DNA of 64,000 bases from Pseudonocardia autotrophica (lineage in GTDB: Bacteria > Actinomycetota > Actinomycetes > Mycobacteriales > Pseudonocardiaceae), in contig NZ_AP018920.1 in assembly GCF_003945385.1 (NCBI RefSeq), forward strand, positions 1,178,001 to 1,242,000, given 5' to 3'. The notes under the pieces are model-generated. The model had not been told where the DNA came from. It saw nothing but the letters and a program-made list of their open reading frames with translations, and did not search any database. Positions 16,141 to 24,249 of this stretch are shown here, one piece after another. A program made the translations under genes and the position numbers. The stretch's first letter is position 1; each line of letters begins with the position of its first letter.

Positions 16141-16506
16141 TCAGTCGGTCTCCGGCGGTGGCGGCTCGTCCAGCCCGAACGGCGGACGCCCGGTCCCGGC
16201 GATCCGGAACCGGTCCCACATGTCCGGCTCGGACAGCGTCCCGACCGCGGCGTGGCCCGGTGTCCTGATCTCGGCATCCGTGCCGCGGGTGCCGAGCAGC
16301 TCGGTCAGGCGCCGGTGCGCGAGTACCCGCCCGGACCAGTGCAGCCGGCCGTCGAACGGTTCGTGCCGGGCGTCGAGCAGCACCTCCACCGGGATCTCCT
16401 CGCCCTCGACGACCAGCGTCGCCGGGCCGCGGTAGCCCTCGTCGGCATGATCGTCGGCGTGGTCGGCACCGTCGCTGTGCCCGTGCCCGTGCCCGTGTCC
16501 GCTCAT
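16141..16506 (-). CDS. DUF4873 protein with His-rich N-terminus
   Basis: 121 residues. ATG 16506 overlaps the stop of the upstream TetR gene (ATGA), so it is translationally coupled to it. The first 25 residues are a His/Asp stretch (SGHGHGHGHSDGADHADD) that could bind Ni, Zn or Co. The DUF4873 domain follows: YRGPATLVVEGEEIPVEVLL, FDGRLHWSGRVLAH, and the tail MWDRFRIAGTGRPPFGLD. DUF4873 often appears fused to or near flavin monooxygenases; its function is not known. Cotranscription with the regulator suggests a shared inducer. Confidence 0.8.
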   Translation of the reverse strand: MSGHGHGHGHSDGADHADDHADEGYRGPATLVVEGEEIPVEVLLDARHEPFDGRLHWSGRVLAHRRLTELLGTRGTDAEIRTPGHAAVGTLSEPDMWDRFRIAGTGRPPFGLDEPPPPETD

Positions 16507-17318
16507 GTCGGCCGGCCCTCCGGGGCGATGCGGGTGTCGACGCGGGCATCGGCGGCGGTGGCCGTGCCGGTGTCGGTGGCCGTCCCGGTGTCGGCTGCGG
16601 TGCCGGTGGATGTCCCCGTCCCGGTCCCGCCCTCGGTGCCGGTGGCGGTGTGCGGGGGCGGGACCAGGCGCAGGATGTCGGCGTTCGCCGTCGGCTGGTC
16701 GATCCCGGCGACGCCGGCGACCCCGCCCCACACCAGCGTGGACAGGTAGTTCGTCAGCGCGTCCCGGCTCATCGTGCGGCGGTCGAGCCACCACTCCCCG
16801 GCGGCCTGGACGAGGCCGATGAGCCCGTGCGCCCAGACCTCGGCGCCGCCCGAGTCACGCCCCTCGGATCGCAGCCGCTCGCCGAACAGGGTGGCCAGCA
16901 GGGCCCCGATCCGGCCGCGGACGTCCTCGACGATCTCCGCACCAGGGGCCGGCTCGGCGGGGTTGGCCACGACGAAGCGGTAGAGCTGCGGCTCGTCCTC
17001 GATGCCACCGAGGAACGCGTCGATCACCGCGGCGATGTGCTCGATCGGCTCGGCCTCCACGGCCAGGACCGGGTAGATGCGCTCCATCAGCATCTCGGCG
17101 GCCCGCTCGCCGACCGCGCGCTGAAGATCGGCACGGTCGTCGAAGTGCCGGTAGAGCACCGGCTTGGTGATCCCGGCGGCGGCGGCGATCTGCGCGACGG
17201 AGACACCGGGCCCGTGTTCACGGACGGCGTCGATCGCCGCCTGGACCATCTCCGACCGGCGTTGCTCGCGGCGCCGGGCCCGTGGGTCCGGCTTGACATC
17301 TCTCTGCTCCTGCGGCAC
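16503..17318 (-). CDS. TetR-family regulator with Gly/Thr-rich tail
   Basis: 271 residues from GTG 17318; a longer frame to 17381 would run through the operators. N-terminal TetR HTH: VSVAQIAAAAGITKPVLYRH followed by FDDRADL. The ligand domain includes FLGGIEDEPQLYRFVV and GLVQAAGEWWLDRRTMSRD. The last 55 residues are low-complexity TGTGTSTGTAADTGTATD repeats, unusual for TetR. Two inverted repeats (17319-17349) lie directly before the start and face a divergent di-iron gene, so autoregulation plus control of that gene is likely. It occupies the place of Rv3208 in the mycobacterial order. Confidence 0.88.
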   Translation of the reverse strand: MPQEQRDVKPDPRARRREQRRSEMVQAAIDAVREHGPGVSVAQIAAAAGITKPVLYRHFDDRADLQRAVGERAAEMLMERIYPVLAVEAEPIEHIAAVIDAFLGGIEDEPQLYRFVVANPAEPAPGAEIVEDVRGRIGALLATLFGERLRSEGRDSGGAEVWAHGLIGLVQAAGEWWLDRRTMSRDALTNYLSTLVWGGVAGVAGIDQPTANADILRLVPPPHTATGTEGGTGTGTSTGTAADTGTATDTGTATAADARVDTRIAPEGRPT

Positions 17319-17349
17319 GTTACCAGTGGTAGCCGTTACCGCTGGTAAC
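17319..17349. promoter_or_regulatory. Tandem TetR operators
   Basis: GTTACCGCTGGTAAC (17335-17349) is a perfect 6-3-6 inverted repeat. GTTACCAGTGGTAGC (17319-17333) is a near-copy 16 bp away, so the centres are about 1.5 helical turns apart. A 12-bp palindrome GCAAGCGCTTGC follows at 17351-17362. A related site lies before the second TetR gene at 19997-20011. Confidence 0.75.
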
Positions 17350-17429
17350 AGCAAGCGCTTGCGGTGTCCGGAACAGCACATCGACCGACGATCCGGTCCG
17401 GACCTGCATCAGACAGGAAGGCGTGGCCG

Positions 17430-18344
17430 ATGAGCGCTCCCGCCCGCACCGGCAGCAGAAGCAGGATCGCCGACCGGGAGGACACGGCCCGGCGGCTGCT
17501 GCGCAGCTCGGTCGACAAGTCCTACGACCCGTCGATCGACATCGACTGGGAGGCGCCGCTCGTCGAGGGTGCCTACGGGGTCGTCCCCGAGCGGGTGTCG
17601 TTGTACGGCACGCCGCTGTGGGACGAGCTGTCCGAGGAGCAGCGGGTCACGCTGTCGGTGCACGAGTTCTGCAGCGTCGCCCGGATCGGGCTGTGGTTCG
17701 AGATGATCCTGATGCAGATGCTGCTGCGCTACGCCTACGACCGCGATCCGCGCCGCCCGCACATCCAGTACGCGCTGGTCGAGATCGCCGACGAGTGCCG
17801 GCACTCGATGATGTTCGCCAAGGCGACCGAGCGCTACGGGGTCCCGGACTACGCACCGGACCGGCTCACCCACGAGCTGGGCCGGGTGATGAAGACGATC
17901 GGGACCGGGCCCGCGATGTTCGCCGGAACGCTCTACGTCGAGGAGATCCTCGATCAGCTCCAGCGCGAGGGGATGCGCGACGAGCGGGTGCAGCCGCTCT
18001 CCCGGATGATCAACAAGATCCACGTGACGGAGGAGGCCCGGCACGTCCGCTACGCCCGCGAGGAGCTGCAACGGATCATGCCGAAGACGAACGCGGCGCA
18101 GCGCTCCCTCGCCCGGAACGAGACCGCGGCGATCGCCTTCGTCGTCGCCCGCAACCTGATCCATCCCGAGGTGTACCGCAGCGTCGGCATCGAGCCGTCG
18201 GTCGGCCGGAAGATCGCGCGGGCCAATCCGCACCACCGCGAGATGCTGCGCTGGTCGGCCCGCAAGCTCGTGCCGTTCCTGCGTGAGCAGGGCGTCATCG
18301 GTGGGCCGTCGGAGCTGCTGTGGAAGCGCGCGCACCTGATCTGA
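17430..18344 (+). CDS. AurF-type di-iron oxygenase family protein (PF11583-like)
   Basis: 304 residues from ATG 17430, with CAGGAAGG just upstream. Helical protein with the di-iron ligand pattern of the AurF family: TLSVHEFCSVARIGLWFE, EIADECRHSMMFAKATERYG, TLYVEEILDQLQREG, VTEEARHVRYAREEL. AurF oxidises aryl amines to nitro groups; other members N-oxygenate or hydroxylate different substrates, and the substrate here is unknown. Divergent from a TetR gene across twin operators, and followed 30 nt later by an alpha/beta hydrolase. This looks like a small inducible pathway or detoxification unit. Confidence 0.85.
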   Translation: MSAPARTGSRSRIADREDTARRLLRSSVDKSYDPSIDIDWEAPLVEGAYGVVPERVSLYGTPLWDELSEEQRVTLSVHEFCSVARIGLWFEMILMQMLLRYAYDRDPRRPHIQYALVEIADECRHSMMFAKATERYGVPDYAPDRLTHELGRVMKTIGTGPAMFAGTLYVEEILDQLQREGMRDERVQPLSRMINKIHVTEEARHVRYAREELQRIMPKTNAAQRSLARNETAAIAFVVARNLIHPEVYRSVGIEPSVGRKIARANPHHREMLRWSARKLVPFLREQGVIGGPSELLWKRAHLI

Positions 18345-18374
18345 GTCCCATCTCCGAGCCGAGAGGAGCCGGAC

Positions 18375-19286
18375 GTGAGCAGGCGGATCGTCACCCGCGA
18401 CGGGACCGGGTTGTACGTGCGGGAGTCCGGACCCGAGGCGGCGCCGGTGACCGTGCTCCTGGCGCACGGCTGGACCCTCGACGAACGTTGCTGGGCGCCG
18501 GTCGCGGACACCATCGCCGCGGGTGTGCAGTCCGGCCCGCCGACCCGGGTGGTCCGCTACGACCACCGCGGGCACGGCCGGTCCGACGACACCCCCGACG
18601 AGCGCAAGACCCTCGAGCGGCTGGCCGACGACATGGCCGAGGTGATCGAGCAGGTGATCCCGGCCGGGCCGGTCGTGATCGCCGGGCACTCGATGGGCGG
18701 GATGACGGCGATGTCGCTCGCCCAACGTCATCCGGAGCTGGTCGCGGAGCGGGTCGCCGGGGTCGCGCTCGTCGCCACGGCCAGCGGCGGGCTCGGCGGG
18801 GCCGCCACGCTCGGGATGAGCGGGCGTCCGGCGGAGCTGTTCCTGGCGGGCAAGGAGAAGGTGACGGTCAGTCCGCTGTGGACCGACCGGCGGGCGCTGA
18901 GCTCGCATCCGGCGTTGCTGCGGGCCGGGGTGCGGCCGCTGCTGCTCGGGCGGCAGCCGGACCGGGAGGCGGTCCGGCTGACCTGCGACGCGATCGCCGG
19001 CTGCCGTCCGACCACGATCTCCGGGTTCACCCCGACGCTCACCGCGCACGAACGGGACGCGGCGCTGGCCGCGTTCGCCGAGCTGCCGGTGGAGGTACTG
19101 GTCGGGTCCCGGGACCGGCTGACCCCGCCCCGCTACTCCCGCCGCATCCGCGACGGGCTGCCCCGCTCCGGGCTGACGGTGTTCCCGGACGCCGGGCACA
19201 TGCTGCCCGTCGAGCGGGTCGCCGGGGTGGCGGCCCGGATCGGCGCGCTGGTGCGGGGGACCGTGCGGGCCGACCGGGCGGCGTGA
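18375..19286 (+). CDS. Alpha/beta hydrolase
   Basis: 303 residues from GTG 18375, with GAGAGGAG upstream. Catalytic elements are visible: oxyanion strand LAHGWTLDERCWAPV, nucleophile elbow VIAGHSMGGMTAM (Ser), acid in EVLVGSRDRLTPPRYS, and His in FPDAGHMLPVERV. Short-helix cap region in the middle. Probably cotranscribed with the AurF-type gene and under the same TetR operators. Esterase, lipase or C-C hydrolase cannot be told apart from sequence alone. Confidence 0.9.
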   Translation: MSRRIVTRDGTGLYVRESGPEAAPVTVLLAHGWTLDERCWAPVADTIAAGVQSGPPTRVVRYDHRGHGRSDDTPDERKTLERLADDMAEVIEQVIPAGPVVIAGHSMGGMTAMSLAQRHPELVAERVAGVALVATASGGLGGAATLGMSGRPAELFLAGKEKVTVSPLWTDRRALSSHPALLRAGVRPLLLGRQPDREAVRLTCDAIAGCRPTTISGFTPTLTAHERDAALAAFAELPVEVLVGSRDRLTPPRYSRRIRDGLPRSGLTVFPDAGHMLPVERVAGVAARIGALVRGTVRADRAA

Positions 19287-19307
19287 CCGCACGCCGGCCG
19301 GTAGGGC

Positions 19308-19340
19308 TCAGAGCTGTTTCAGAGCTGTCTCAGAGCTGTT
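19308..19340. repeat. 11-bp triple repeat across the TetR stop
   Basis: TCAGAGCTGT occurs at 19308, 19319 and 19330, an 11-bp period. On the minus strand each copy reads ACAGCTCTGA, and the first supplies the stop of the TetR gene; the three TGAs fall in three different frames. Confidence 0.8.
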
Positions 19341-19962
19341 CGGGACTCTCGGTGAGCTTGGGGAATCCGCCGATGCCCCGCCAGGCCAGCGACGTCATCA
19401 GCGCAACCGCCTCGTCACGCGGGACCCGCTGGTCGGAGTCCAGCCAGAACTGGGCGCCGACCTGGCTCAGCCCGACCAGGCCGACGGCGAGCAGCCGGGC
19501 CCGGTCCTGGTCCAGCCCGGCGTCGGTGGTGACCGCACCGGCGACGGCGTCGATGCACCGGTCGAGCGCGCTCTCCACGACGGAGGCGGCCTCCGGGTCG
19601 CCCCGCAGGTCGGACTCGAACACCAGCCGGTAGGCCTTGCCCTCGCCGGCGACGAAGTCGAAGTAGGCGGCGACGGCGGCCTGGACGCGTTCCTTGTTGT
19701 CGCCGGTCCGCTCGATCGCCCCGGAGACCCGCTCGACCAGCTCCTCGGCGTAGGTGGTGAGCAACGCCTGGTACAGCTCGAGCTTGCCGGGGAAGTGCTG
19801 GTAGAGCACCGGCTTGCTGACCCCGGCCCGCTCGGCGATGTCGTCCATGGCCGCCGCGTGGTACCCCTGATCGGCGAACACGTCGCGGGCGGCCAGCAGC
19901 AGCTGGGCGCGCCGCGCTCCACGGGACAGGCGTGCGCCCCGAGGTGTGGCGGTTCCGGTCAT
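19330..19962 (-). CDS. TetR-family regulator
   Basis: 210 residues. ATG 19962 is preceded by AGGGGG on the minus strand and is preferred to the longer start at 19995. HTH: MDDIAERAGVSKPVLYQH then FPGKLELYQAL. The ligand domain includes AYFDFVAGEGKAYRLVFES and VGLSQVGAQFWLDSDQRVPR, resembling the regulator 2 kb to the left in the W-L-D and MTSLAWRGIGG region. Convergent with the hydrolase. An operator-like site lies at 19997-20011, only 35 nt upstream. Confidence 0.9.
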   Translation of the reverse strand: MTGTATPRGARLSRGARRAQLLLAARDVFADQGYHAAAMDDIAERAGVSKPVLYQHFPGKLELYQALLTTYAEELVERVSGAIERTGDNKERVQAAVAAYFDFVAGEGKAYRLVFESDLRGDPEAASVVESALDRCIDAVAGAVTTDAGLDQDRARLLAVGLVGLSQVGAQFWLDSDQRVPRDEAVALMTSLAWRGIGGFPKLTESPEQL

Positions 19963-19996
19963 CGGCCCCCTACCTTTCACCCGGTGTGGGGTCACC

Positions 19997-20011
19997 CTAC
20001 CCGCTGGTAAC
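19997..20011. promoter_or_regulatory. TetR operator-like site
   Basis: CTACCCGCTGGTAAC matches the perfect operator at 17335-17349 in 12 of 15 positions, and GCTGGTAAC is identical. It lies between the end of the ATPase-like gene and the TetR start, suggesting autoregulation or cross-talk between the two regulators. Confidence 0.55.
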
Positions 20012-20019
20012 CGGGATTA

Positions 20020-22017
20020 CTAACGATCCGTCATCGCCGCTGCCGGCGCCTCGCCGGGCGTGGATCGGACGCCTGTCCGGGCCCGCCGGGCGCGCACCGC
20101 GAGGGCCCCCAGGACCGGCAGCGCGGCGACCACCGGGCCCGGTGCTCCGGCCGCCGCCGCGACCGTCCCGGCGGCGGCCAGCACGATCGCAGCGACGACC
20201 GCGCTGCGGGTGTGCGCGCGGGCCCGCCGGGCCAGTACGAGGGCTGCGGCCACCTCGGTGGGACCGCCTCGGGCGGCGATCCTCGCGGATCCCGCGACGG
20301 GATCGGGAACCGGGTCCGGTTCCCCCGGGGCCCCCGGTTCGACGCTGCGCCACGGGAGCAGGGCGACGGCGAGATCGGCACCGGCCAGTGCGTCCGGATC
20401 GGTCCCGGGGTCGGCCGCGACCGCGACCGTGCGGCCGCGGGCGCGCAGGCCCGCGACGGCCGCTGCCCTGGCGGCGGGGCCCAGCCCGGCGCGGACGGCG
20501 TCCGGGTCGTCGGGGTCCAGTCCGACGGCCAGCGCGAGGGTGCGGGCGGCACCGTCGTCGTCGGGGGTGAGCAGAGCAGGCTCGGCTCCCGCGGCCCGCA
20601 GCGCGTCCAGCCCGGCGGCGGCCGACGGGTGCGGGACCCGGTCCAGGGTGAGCACCGCCCGGGCGGCCCCGTCCCAGGCGACCGCGACCACCGAGCCGCC
20701 GTCGGCGACGGCGCGTTCCCGTGCGGCCCGCAGGCCGGGCGGGAGCCGGACGCCGTGCTCGTGCAGCCACTCCGGGGAGCCGACGAGCACCGCGTGCGCC
20801 ACCACCGTCGTGGCCGGGCCGGGCCCGGGGTGCGTGCGGCCGTCGTGCTCGGCGAGCGCGACGACCGGCTCCCCGGACACGGGTCCGGCGGCGGCCGCAC
20901 CGGCCCCGGCGCGCACCCGCCCGGTCACCACGCCGGGCCGCATCCCGTCGACCGGCACGAGCTCGGCGACCAGGCCGGACACCCCCAGTCCCGGCTGCTC
21001 GTCGGCCTCGGCGACGTCCGGGACCGGGCCACCGGCGGCGGCCGACAGCGCCCGCGCGACCGGGGCCAGATCCGAGCCCGGCCGGCAGCCCGCGGTGACC
21101 GACGCGGCCAGCTGCAGCACCGTGTCCGGGTCCTCCCCGCGCGCCGGGTGCACCACGATCGCGCCGGGCCCGGTGCCGGTGAGCACGTCCGGCCCGGCGA
21201 GCGCGACGGTGTCGATCCGCTGCACGACGCCGTGGGCGCCGAACGGACGGGTCCAGCCGACCGGGTCCTGCCGGGGTCCTGGCCCCGGCAGCGGCAGCCG
21301 CACGTCCGTGCCACCCGCGCGGTCGGCGGCCCGCACGGCCGCGGGCGCGGCGGCCAGCAGCACCACCGGGCAGGCGGCCAGCAGCACGGCGAGTCCGGCG
21401 AGTCCGGCGACCGGCCATCCCTGCCCGGAACCCACCCGGAAACCGGTCACGGCGAGCGCGACCAGCACGGCGATCGGGACCAGCCGGGTGCACCAGCGGT
21501 CCGCCACCGCCCGCAGGGCGTCCCGGGGGTGCGCCGCGGTCTCCCGGACGACCGGCGGCCCGTCGGTCCCCGCGGCGGACGGCGGCGTGCGGCGGCCGGT
21601 GTCGGCCACGATCACGGCCAGCACGGTGAGCACCGCGGCGGTGCCCGGCAGCAGGGCCGGGCCGCCCAGCAGACCGAGCAGGTCCGCCGGCGTGCTCCCG
21701 GCGCCCCAGCCGCCGAGCACGGCCGACGGACCGGCCGGTGAGACGGCGGCGGCGAGCACGGCCGGCGCAGCCCACGCCGACGCGCCCAGCGTGGCGATCG
21801 AGACACCGACGTCGGTGCTGACGGTCCCGGCCCGCAGCGCGGCGGCCGCGCCCCGGTGCCCCGCCCGTCCGGCGACCAGGACGACGGCGAGCGCGAGCAG
21901 CACGCTCGCGGCCAGCAGCGCAGGGACGACCGGCGCCGGGACGAGCAGCGGGCCGGCGACCGGCAGGGCGAGTGCCGTCACGGCGGCGGCGAGCGCGACC
22001 GGGATGCGGGAGCGCAC
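20020..22017 (-). CDS. Degenerate P1B-type metal ATPase-like membrane protein
   Basis: 665 residues from GTG 22017. Its plan follows copper-type P-ATPases: N-terminal membrane helices, a large loop, LAACPVVLLAAAPAAVRAAD where CPC-x6-P is expected, a phosphorylation-like region, a HAD-like region and two C-terminal helices. The catalytic motifs are gone. DKTGT is replaced by AGPDVLTGTG (no invariant Asp), CPC is CPV, and GDGxND is replaced by DPGTDPDALAGADLAVAL. GEDPDTVLQLAASV is still recognisable. It should not pump by the normal cycle. It starts 4 nt after the stop of a secreted partner gene. Confidence 0.75.
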   Translation of the reverse strand: MRSRIPVALAAAVTALALPVAGPLLVPAPVVPALLAASVLLALAVVLVAGRAGHRGAAAALRAGTVSTDVGVSIATLGASAWAAPAVLAAAVSPAGPSAVLGGWGAGSTPADLLGLLGGPALLPGTAAVLTVLAVIVADTGRRTPPSAAGTDGPPVVRETAAHPRDALRAVADRWCTRLVPIAVLVALAVTGFRVGSGQGWPVAGLAGLAVLLAACPVVLLAAAPAAVRAADRAGGTDVRLPLPGPGPRQDPVGWTRPFGAHGVVQRIDTVALAGPDVLTGTGPGAIVVHPARGEDPDTVLQLAASVTAGCRPGSDLAPVARALSAAAGGPVPDVAEADEQPGLGVSGLVAELVPVDGMRPGVVTGRVRAGAGAAAAGPVSGEPVVALAEHDGRTHPGPGPATTVVAHAVLVGSPEWLHEHGVRLPPGLRAARERAVADGGSVVAVAWDGAARAVLTLDRVPHPSAAAGLDALRAAGAEPALLTPDDDGAARTLALAVGLDPDDPDAVRAGLGPAARAAAVAGLRARGRTVAVAADPGTDPDALAGADLAVALLPWRSVEPGAPGEPDPVPDPVAGSARIAARGGPTEVAAALVLARRARAHTRSAVVAAIVLAAAGTVAAAAGAPGPVVAALPVLGALAVRARRARTGVRSTPGEAPAAAMTDR

Positions 22018-22021
22018 CGGC

Positions 22022-22957
22022 TCAGCTCCCCGGTGCCGTCGGCCGGGTGAACTCGGTCGGCAGGGTGAACTCACAGGAGCGGAGCTCCCCGCCGGACCGG
22101 TAGTCGAGGAACAGCCGGTGGTCGCCGGCCGCCGGGACCGACGCGGAGAACGCGATGCCCGGCCCGGCCCGGTCGTCCGCGGCCGCACCGGTCACCTCCG
22201 GCCGTGCCGGGAACCGGGCCAGGTCGCCCTGCCGGACGACGGTGAGGCTGCCGAACGCACCGCCGTCGACGGGTTCGAGATCGGTGACCGGGACGCCGTC
22301 GCGGCCGACCGTGGCGAACAGCCGCGAGCTGCCGCCGGGCAGCAGCGCACCGTCGATCCGGACCTGCTGGTCGCTGGGGCCGCACAGCCCCGACCGGTCC
22401 TCGTGGTCGAACCGGAACGCGCCGTAGGGGCCCGGGACGTGCACGTCGGCACCGAGATCGAGGGCGGGCCCGCCGGTCGGGGTGAAGGCCGCGTACAGCC
22501 GCCACACCCCCTCGCCGGGAAGGGTCACCGGGGCCCGCCACAGCCCGTCCGGGCCGGGTTCGGCGCGCAGCCGCATGTATCCGGCGACGTCGCGCCGGAT
22601 GACCGCGACGTCCATCACCGGCCTGCCATCGCCGGGGGTGTCGAACCGGGTCACCGGCTCGCCGTCCGAGCCGGTGACGGTGAAGGTGATCTCGGTGGCC
22701 TCCCGCCACGGGTACATCAGCCGGGCCGGGGTGAGCGTGTAGCCGGCGGCGGTGCTGGTCACGCCGCCGTCCGGCGGGGGGTCGCTCCGGCCGGCCGGGA
22801 GCACCCGTCCGTCGTCGAGCTCGGCGGTCTCCCGGCCCTGCGCCGCGGCCGGCGCCTCCAGCGCGCCACCGGCCGTCCAGGCACAGGTGAAGACGAGGAC
22901 CGACGCCGCGCCGAAGCCGGCGATCCGGGCCGCGGCCGATCCGGCGATCCGCCCCAT
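22022..22957 (-). CDS. Secreted or membrane-anchored partner of the ATPase-like protein
   Basis: 311 residues. ATG 22957 has GGAGG 6 nt upstream. Signal/anchor IAGFGAASVLVFTCAWTAGG (about 12-31), then extracytoplasmic domains. The part YPWREATEITFTVTGSDGEP, DVAVIRRDVAGYMRLRAEPG and GVWRLYAAFTPTGGPALDLG resembles FixH/YtkA-like proteins found beside copper ATPases. From recall those carry a His-rich F-Q-H-L-H-P segment where this one has GYMRLRAEP. The His ligands are therefore missing, paralleling the loss of catalytic residues in the coupled gene. Confidence 0.65.
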   Translation of the reverse strand: MGRIAGSAAARIAGFGAASVLVFTCAWTAGGALEAPAAAQGRETAELDDGRVLPAGRSDPPPDGGVTSTAAGYTLTPARLMYPWREATEITFTVTGSDGEPVTRFDTPGDGRPVMDVAVIRRDVAGYMRLRAEPGPDGLWRAPVTLPGEGVWRLYAAFTPTGGPALDLGADVHVPGPYGAFRFDHEDRSGLCGPSDQQVRIDGALLPGGSSRLFATVGRDGVPVTDLEPVDGGAFGSLTVVRQGDLARFPARPEVTGAAADDRAGPGIAFSASVPAAGDHRLFLDYRSGGELRSCEFTLPTEFTRPTAPGS

Positions 22958-23122
22958 GCGCGTCCTCCAGTGTCCGGCGTCCCCCCGGTACAACGCGTGG
23001 ACGCCCCCGTCGTTGCGCTCGGTGTGCACAGGAGAACGCGGAGTGACGAAGGTCGGTGCCGGTGACGAGACGGAGGTCACCCGCGATCGGCACGGTCGCG
23101 CCCGGCACGTCATCCTGGTCGA

Positions 23123-24166
23123 ATGGCCGCCGGTACGTCGCTCCCCGTTCACCCCTCCGTCACCGCGCCCCGGCCTGCCCGCACATCCGGCGCGCAGCCG
23201 CGGCCGGTCGATCCCGCGACGCTCGCCACGCTGCCCGACGAGATCCCGCCGTGGCCCGGCCGGACGATCACCGCGGGCGGGGTGTCGCTGCACGTCCGCC
23301 GGACGCCGGGGACGGGTGCGGCACACGATCCGGACGCCTCCGAGGCCGTCTACGTGCACGGCCTGGCCGGGTCGGCGACGAACTGGACCGATCTGGCGGG
23401 GCTGCTGGCGTCGCGTGCGTCGGGATTGTCGATCGACCTGCCCGGCTTCGGTCTGTCCGAGCCCACCGCGGCGCGGGACTACACCCCGGACGGCATGGCG
23501 GACGCGCTGCTCTGCTGGCTGGCCGGCCGCCGCGAGCAGCGGGCCAGGGCCGGGGAGCGTCACGACGGCCGGTTCCACCTGGTCGGGAACTCCCTCGGCG
23601 GGCTGATCGCGATGACGGTCGCCGCCCGCCGTCCGGAGCTGGTGCGGTCGCTGACCCTGGTGTCGCCCGCGATGCCGGACCTGCGCCCCGATCCGCGGCG
23701 GCTCTCCGATCCGCGGATGGCGCTGGCGATGGTCCCGGTGCTCGGCCGCGGCGCGCGCCGGGCACTGGCCGTCGAGCCGGTGCGCGAGTGCGCCGAGCGG
23801 ATCGTGCGGGTCTGCTTCGCCGATCCGCAGCGCGGCTCCGAGCGCAGGCTCGACGAGCTGATCGCCGAGCACGAGTACCGGGCGACGTTGCCGTGGGCGG
23901 CCGAGGCGACCGACGGCGCGACCCGCGGCCTGCTGGCGACCTGGGCCGGGCGATCGGCCTGGCAGCGTGCGTCGAAGGTGCGGGCACCCTCGCTCGTCGT
24001 GTGGGGTGGCGCGGACCGGATCGTGTCGCCGCGGCTGGCCCGCCGGACCGCTGCGGCGCTGCCGGACGCGCGGATGCTGGTGCTGCCCCACACCGGGCAC
24101 GTCGCACAGATCGAGAGCCCCGAGCAGGTCGCGCTCGCCGTCGCCGGGCTGTGGGACGAGACCTGA
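23123..24166 (+). CDS. Alpha/beta hydrolase
   Basis: 347 residues from ATG 23123. Motifs: VYVHGLAGSATNWTDLAGLL (oxyanion), IDLPGFGLSEP, nucleophile LVGNSLGGLIAMTVAA (Ser in GNSLGG), acid in LVVWGGADRIVSP and His in LPHTGHVAQIE. About 50 extra N-terminal residues are Pro-rich and non-conserved. No Shine-Dalgarno is obvious. It is 83 nt upstream of moeZ on the same strand and could be cotranscribed, but a functional link is not evident. Confidence 0.88.
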   Translation: MAAGTSLPVHPSVTAPRPARTSGAQPRPVDPATLATLPDEIPPWPGRTITAGGVSLHVRRTPGTGAAHDPDASEAVYVHGLAGSATNWTDLAGLLASRASGLSIDLPGFGLSEPTAARDYTPDGMADALLCWLAGRREQRARAGERHDGRFHLVGNSLGGLIAMTVAARRPELVRSLTLVSPAMPDLRPDPRRLSDPRMALAMVPVLGRGARRALAVEPVRECAERIVRVCFADPQRGSERRLDELIAEHEYRATLPWAAEATDGATRGLLATWAGRSAWQRASKVRAPSLVVWGGADRIVSPRLARRTAAALPDARMLVLPHTGHVAQIESPEQVALAVAGLWDET

Positions 24167-24249
24167 TCGCACGGTCGGGGAAGATGGGGCGACCCCGGAG
24201 CGTTGAGACGCCCAGACACCCGCACGTGAACTTCGGAGGAGTGGACGAG

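Noticed and set aside
20020..22017. Functional copper P-ATPase
   Set aside because: The phosphorylated Asp (DKTGT) and GDGxND hinge motif are missing, so it is annotated as degenerate.
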